Positions 7,137-9,880 of a stretch of 9,880 nt of DNA are shown one piece after another. This DNA comes from Gammaproteobacteria bacterium GWE2_37_16 (lineage in GTDB: Bacteria > Pseudomonadota > Gammaproteobacteria > UBA9339), in contig MGXG01000062.1 of NCBI GenBank assembly GCA_001801285.1, forward strand, positions 1 through 9,880. Reading direction: 5' to 3'. Position numbers and translations under genes: made by a program. Numbering within the stretch: the first letter of the stretch is position 1; each line of letters opens with the position of its first letter. Below the pieces are notes generated by a model. The model saw nothing but the letters and a program-made list of their open reading frames with translations, ran no database searches and was not told where the DNA came from.

Positions 7137-7160
7137 CGCTAACTCAGACCTGCGACTATG
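7137..7160 (-). repeat. Degenerate REP-like repeat, copy 4 (inverted)
   Basis: Read on the minus strand this 24-bp stretch starts CATAGTCGCAGG and ends GCG. It matches 7049-7072 at 15 of 24 positions. It lies 10 bp beyond the psd stop codon. No canonical terminator is visible for either converging gene, and this inverted pair may play that part. Support is weak. Confidence 0.25.
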
Positions 7161-7170
7161 GAAACATATT

Positions 7171-8052
7171 TTAATCCATAATCATCCCTAGCAACTGCCC
7201 CATTTCCACTATCTTTTCACTAACCATGCGTTTATTCCAATTAACTTTTCCCTCTGGAAACAACAAAATCACTGTCGATCCAAAAGTAAAATATCCAACC
7301 TCATCGCTACGTTTTAGTGATATTTGGTGCTTTTCGTCATAGGTCCAGGAACTGAGTGTTGTGGTTTTTTCTGCCCCTACTTTACCAGCCCAAGATGTAT
7401 TTAAGCCAGCAACAATCAAAGCTCCTACCAAAACCATAGCCATAGGTCCAAAACTTGTTTCAAAAAACAAAACTAATCTTTCATTACGGGCATATAAATT
7501 ATCAATAGTAGAACTTGTAGCTGCATTTACGGAAAACAATCGACCAGGAATATAAATCATTTCCTTTAAAACACCATCATACGGCATATAAACACGATGA
7601 TAATCATGCGGCGCTAAATAAATTGTGACAAAACTACCCGATGCAAAATTTTTGGCGCGTTTTTGGTCCCCACCCAACAAATCAACAAGATGAAATTCCT
7701 TGCCCTTCGCTTGTAGGAGTGTATTGGTATTAATTTCTCCTGCTTGACTAATTTCACCATCAACAGGACAGGATATTTCCTTCTTTCCGTCAACGAATGG
7801 TCGAGCTTCAGACTTTACTTTACGAATAAAAAAATCCTCCAAACTTGGATAAGCATGGGGGTCAGACTCAATGGCGTCGTGCATGTCGATCTGGTAATGA
7901 TTAGCAAACCAATCAATCAGTAAATTTTTCAACCAAACATTGCGACAACGCATCAATCCGCCGACAATTTTAGAAAGTAGCCGTTTTGGCAATAAATATT
8001 GCAAAAAAACTTCATTAAAAATACAACACTTTGAATTTAAACAACATTTCAT
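7171..8052 (-). CDS. psd: Phosphatidylserine decarboxylase proenzyme
   Basis: Psd removes CO2 from phosphatidylserine to make phosphatidylethanolamine at the inner membrane. The 293-residue product follows E. coli Psd (322 residues) along its length, from QYLLPK near the N-terminus through PVDGEIS, YHRV.MP and GPMAMVLVGA, to the self-cleavage site FGST. Cleavage between G258 and S259 would give a ~258-residue beta chain and a 35-residue alpha chain whose N-terminal serine becomes the pyruvoyl group. Family residues D98 (E. coli Asp90), H152 (His144) and S259 (Ser254) are present. The third charge-relay residue, His147, is Y155 here. The usual LGST is FGST. The C-terminal tail is shorter than in E. 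coli. AAAAGG (8060-8065) lies 7 nt before the ATG. The gene converges on the lipoprotein and diverges from the nucleotidase, so it is probably transcribed alone. Confidence 0.95.
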   Translation of the reverse strand: MKCCLNSKCCIFNEVFLQYLLPKRLLSKIVGGLMRCRNVWLKNLLIDWFANHYQIDMHDAIESDPHAYPSLEDFFIRKVKSEARPFVDGKKEISCPVDGEISQAGEINTNTLLQAKGKEFHLVDLLGGDQKRAKNFASGSFVTIYLAPHDYHRVYMPYDGVLKEMIYIPGRLFSVNAATSSTIDNLYARNERLVLFFETSFGPMAMVLVGALIVAGLNTSWAGKVGAEKTTTLSSWTYDEKHQISLKRSDEVGYFTFGSTVILLFPEGKVNWNKRMVSEKIVEMGQLLGMIMD

Positions 8053-8109
8053 TTATATACCTTTTGACTTTTTAGTTTTCACACAAATAATTTCTTTTAT
8101 GTGATAGAT

Positions 8110-8138
8110 ACTATAGAAAGTCTCCGCTCCTTTTGCAA
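8110..8138 (-). promoter_or_regulatory. Sigma-70-type promoter of psd
   Basis: On the minus strand TTGCAA (8138-8133) is followed after exactly 17 bp by TATAGT (8115-8110). Transcription would begin near 8103, leaving a leader of about 50 nt before the psd start codon. Both hexamers match the consensus well. Confidence 0.55.
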
Positions 8139-8150
8139 CCTTATTTATTT

Positions 8151-8179
8151 TTGTATACCAAGAGAAAAAATCGCATAAT
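8151..8179 (+). promoter_or_regulatory. Sigma-70-type promoter of the 5'-nucleotidase gene
   Basis: TTGTAT (8151-8156) and CATAAT (8174-8179) are separated by 17 bp. Transcription would start near 8186, about 29 nt before the ATG. The two divergent promoters lie back to back, with the -35 boxes of psd and the nucleotidase only 12 bp apart, so a regulator bound between them could affect both genes. Confidence 0.5.
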
Positions 8180-8214
8180 ACAAACAAACCCACTTTTGTT
8201 ACAGATTTAAAATT

Positions 8215-9729
8215 ATGCAAAAAAATCTTCGTTATTTTTTTATTTTTGTCGTATGTATTTTAACATTAGCTGCTAACGCCAAAGAAATTGATATTATTGC
8301 CTTTAATGATTTTCACGGCAAAGCTGATGAAGGCTTAATCGCACAAGAACCAAATCCAGGTATGGCAAAGTTTGTTAGCTCTATTTTAGATATTGAAAAA
8401 CAAAATCCCAATTACGTAGTAGTGTCTGCGGGTGATAATTATCAAGGTTCCGCTTTATCCAATCTAACGCATGGCGCGATAATTTCAGAGATGATGCGCA
8501 TCATCAATGTACAAGCATCGGCGGTAGGTAATCATGAGTTCGACTGGGGGCAAGATTCTTTTAAAACCTGGAGCAAAGAAGGTAATTTTACTTTTTTGGC
8601 TGCCAATATATTAGACACCAAAACACACCATATTCCATCTTGGGCTAAGCCATACTTAATGATTAAAAAAGATGGTGTTAAAATTGCTTTCATTGGATTA
8701 GCAACCATCGAAACTCCATATACAACCAAAAGAACTAATGTGTCACAGCTAAAATTCAAAAATCCGGCAACAGTAACGCAATATTGGATCAATTATTTAA
8801 AAGCAGGTAAAGCAAAAGAAGGCAGACCAAATATAATCATTGCACTCACTCACATACCATCTTGGCAAAACTTAGAAACTCGTGAAATTTCTGGAAAAGA
8901 ATTATTAAACTTAGTAGAACATACAAATGGATTAAATGCCGTTATTACTGGGCATAGTCACCAAGTTGTTTGTGGTTACCTACACCATATTCCAATAATA
9001 CAGGCAGGCAAATATGGACAAAACATCGGCAAATTAAAAATTGATTTAGATGGCGAAAATAAACTTGAACAAATTGTCCCTGAAATTGAAAAAATCTATC
9101 TAAAAAAAGATTCTTTGACGCCTGACCAACAAGCTTTGGGAATTTACAATAACGTGCAAAAAACTTTTAAAGATAAAATTGGCGAAGTAATAGGCTATGT
9201 GCAAAATGACCTGATACATGTAAGGCACCATGGTCTTTCTCCTTTAGGAAAATGGATTTGCGACTTGGTACGAACAAAATTCGGCGTGCAGGTTGCCATA
9301 TTAAATGGCGGCGCATTTAGGAAGTCACTTTTTAAAGGAAAGATTACCGTTGGCGATATATACGATATTTTGCCATTTGATGATTATATTGTACGCTTTA
9401 AATTATCAGGGGCTGACTTGAAGAAAACTATCGAAAGCGGATTAGATGATGGACAATTTAGTGGTGTGAAAGTTGACCTTGATCTTAATGTTCCTCACGG
9501 CAAACAAATTCGCTCTATGACACTGACTGATGGCACCCATATTCAGGCAGACAAATATTACGACGTTGCTGTGAGCGACTTTATGTGGACCGGTGGTAAT
9601 AGTTATAACTTTTCCCGAGCAAAAGATGTGGTAGAGACTTATATCGATATCCGCGATATTATAATAGATAGTTTTAAGACAAGTTTACCAAAACTAAATT
9701 TACAAGTTGACTATAGAAAATCGACATAA
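8215..9729 (+). CDS. Periplasmic 5'-nucleotidase / 2',3'-cyclic phosphodiesterase (UshA-like)
   Basis: The enzyme hydrolyses extracellular or periplasmic nucleotides to nucleosides and phosphate. It has 504 residues. A Sec signal (basic start, hydrophobic FFIFVVCILTLA) ends in ANA, with cleavage after A22. The N-terminal calcineurin-like metallophosphatase domain has the dinuclear metal ligands in order: D32 and H34 in NDFHGK, D74 in GDNYQGS, N106 in GNHEFDW, H213 in THIPS, and H247 and H249 in GHSHQ. The C-terminal nucleotide-binding domain has NGGAFR (364-369) and YDILPFDD (383-390), and GGNSYNF near 460-466 in place of the common GGDGY-type motif. All metal ligands are present, so it should be active. 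The exact substrate within the family (5'-NMPs, UDP-sugars, cyclic nucleotides) cannot be told from sequence. No Shine-Dalgarno sequence precedes the ATG. Confidence 0.93.
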   Translation: MQKNLRYFFIFVVCILTLAANAKEIDIIAFNDFHGKADEGLIAQEPNPGMAKFVSSILDIEKQNPNYVVVSAGDNYQGSALSNLTHGAIISEMMRIINVQASAVGNHEFDWGQDSFKTWSKEGNFTFLAANILDTKTHHIPSWAKPYLMIKKDGVKIAFIGLATIETPYTTKRTNVSQLKFKNPATVTQYWINYLKAGKAKEGRPNIIIALTHIPSWQNLETREISGKELLNLVEHTNGLNAVITGHSHQVVCGYLHHIPIIQAGKYGQNIGKLKIDLDGENKLEQIVPEIEKIYLKKDSLTPDQQALGIYNNVQKTFKDKIGEVIGYVQNDLIHVRHHGLSPLGKWICDLVRTKFGVQVAILNGGAFRKSLFKGKITVGDIYDILPFDDYIVRFKLSGADLKKTIESGLDDGQFSGVKVDLDLNVPHGKQIRSMTLTDGTHIQADKYYDVAVSDFMWTGGNSYNFSRAKDVVETYIDIRDIIIDSFKTSLPKLNLQVDYRKST

Positions 9730-9835
9730 GAAGTTTTAAATTTCGCATTATTTTCCCAGACTCAAAGTTAACTATTTGATAAATATAGCAATTTAATTTA
9801 CATAAAATTTTACTTTGTACACGACAAACTTTCAT
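9674..9835 (-). CDS. Possible small ORF of 53 residues, doubtful
   Basis: A perfect GGAGG lies 6 nt upstream of an ATG at 9835 on the minus strand, the best Shine-Dalgarno match in the window. The frame runs 53 codons, overlapping the last ~55 bp of the nucleotidase gene in antisense. It begins MKVCRVQSKILCKLNCYIYQ and is rich in Cys, Lys and Leu. I recognise no family. Against it: the sequence has no clear protein character and the overlap is convergent. For it: the strong ribosome binding site. Confidence 0.22.
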   Translation of the reverse strand: MKVCRVQSKILCKLNCYIYQIVNFESGKIMRNLKLLMSIFYSQLVNLVLVNLS

Positions 9836-9880
9836 AAAATACCTCCGAAAGCTGGACTAGTCGTGCTTTTGTCCAATTCG
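9730..9880. other. Intergenic tail after the nucleotidase gene
   Basis: This is AT-rich DNA with no recognisable gene on the plus strand. AAAGC (9848-9852) and GCTTT form a short imperfect stem around the 8-bp palindrome GACTAGTC, followed by TTGTCC; it is too weak to call a terminator. CACGAC near 9818 and GTCGTG near 9863 form another short inverted pair that brackets the small minus-strand start at 9835. Confidence 0.3.

Noticed and set aside
7361..7555. Plus-strand 64-codon ORF inside psd
   Set aside because: It is antisense to conserved Psd sequence and has no independent support.
8532..8792. Minus-strand 86-codon ORF inside the nucleotidase gene
   Set aside because: It lies wholly antisense to a well-supported metallophosphatase domain and has no family signature.

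Overview
The window reads as low-GC gammaproteobacterial DNA, most likely from an intracellular or host-associated lineage such as the Legionellales. This is an inference from three things: an E. coli-type phosphatidylserine decarboxylase, a very large protein with a eukaryotic-type kinase domain, and a tandem CTTAA-type direct repeat like the PmrA boxes that precede many Dot/Icm effector genes. No rRNA, tRNA, CRISPR array, transposase or integrase is visible.

Layout. Positions 1-5779 (minus strand) hold one uninterrupted reading frame of at least 1926 codons that runs off the left edge. Its first ~320 residues are unrecognised. Residues ~325-1000 are mostly helical and carry an internal repeat. 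Residues ~1045-1400 are a protein kinase domain with nearly all catalytic motifs, and at least 520 more residues follow. A 177-bp divergent intergenic region (5780-5956) holds a TATAAT box for the giant gene, the PmrA-like repeat and a nested inverted repeat. On the plus strand follow a small single-cluster ferredoxin (5957-6190) and an orphan lipoprotein (6278-7042) flanked by degenerate palindromic repeats. Converging on the lipoprotein is psd (7171-8052, minus). From a compact divergent promoter region (8053-8214) a periplasmic 5'-nucleotidase/UshA-like enzyme is read to the right (8215-9729). The last 150 bp hold only a doubtful small ORF on the minus strand.

Function. The genes do not form one pathway. 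The giant kinase protein is the accessory element and a good candidate for a secreted effector. The ferredoxin is an electron carrier, psd makes phosphatidylethanolamine at the inner membrane, and the nucleotidase salvages nucleosides in the periplasm. The points most worth a second look are the giant kinase and its repeats, the PmrA-like box at its promoter, and a Psd whose self-processing histidine (His147 of E. coli Psd) is a tyrosine.
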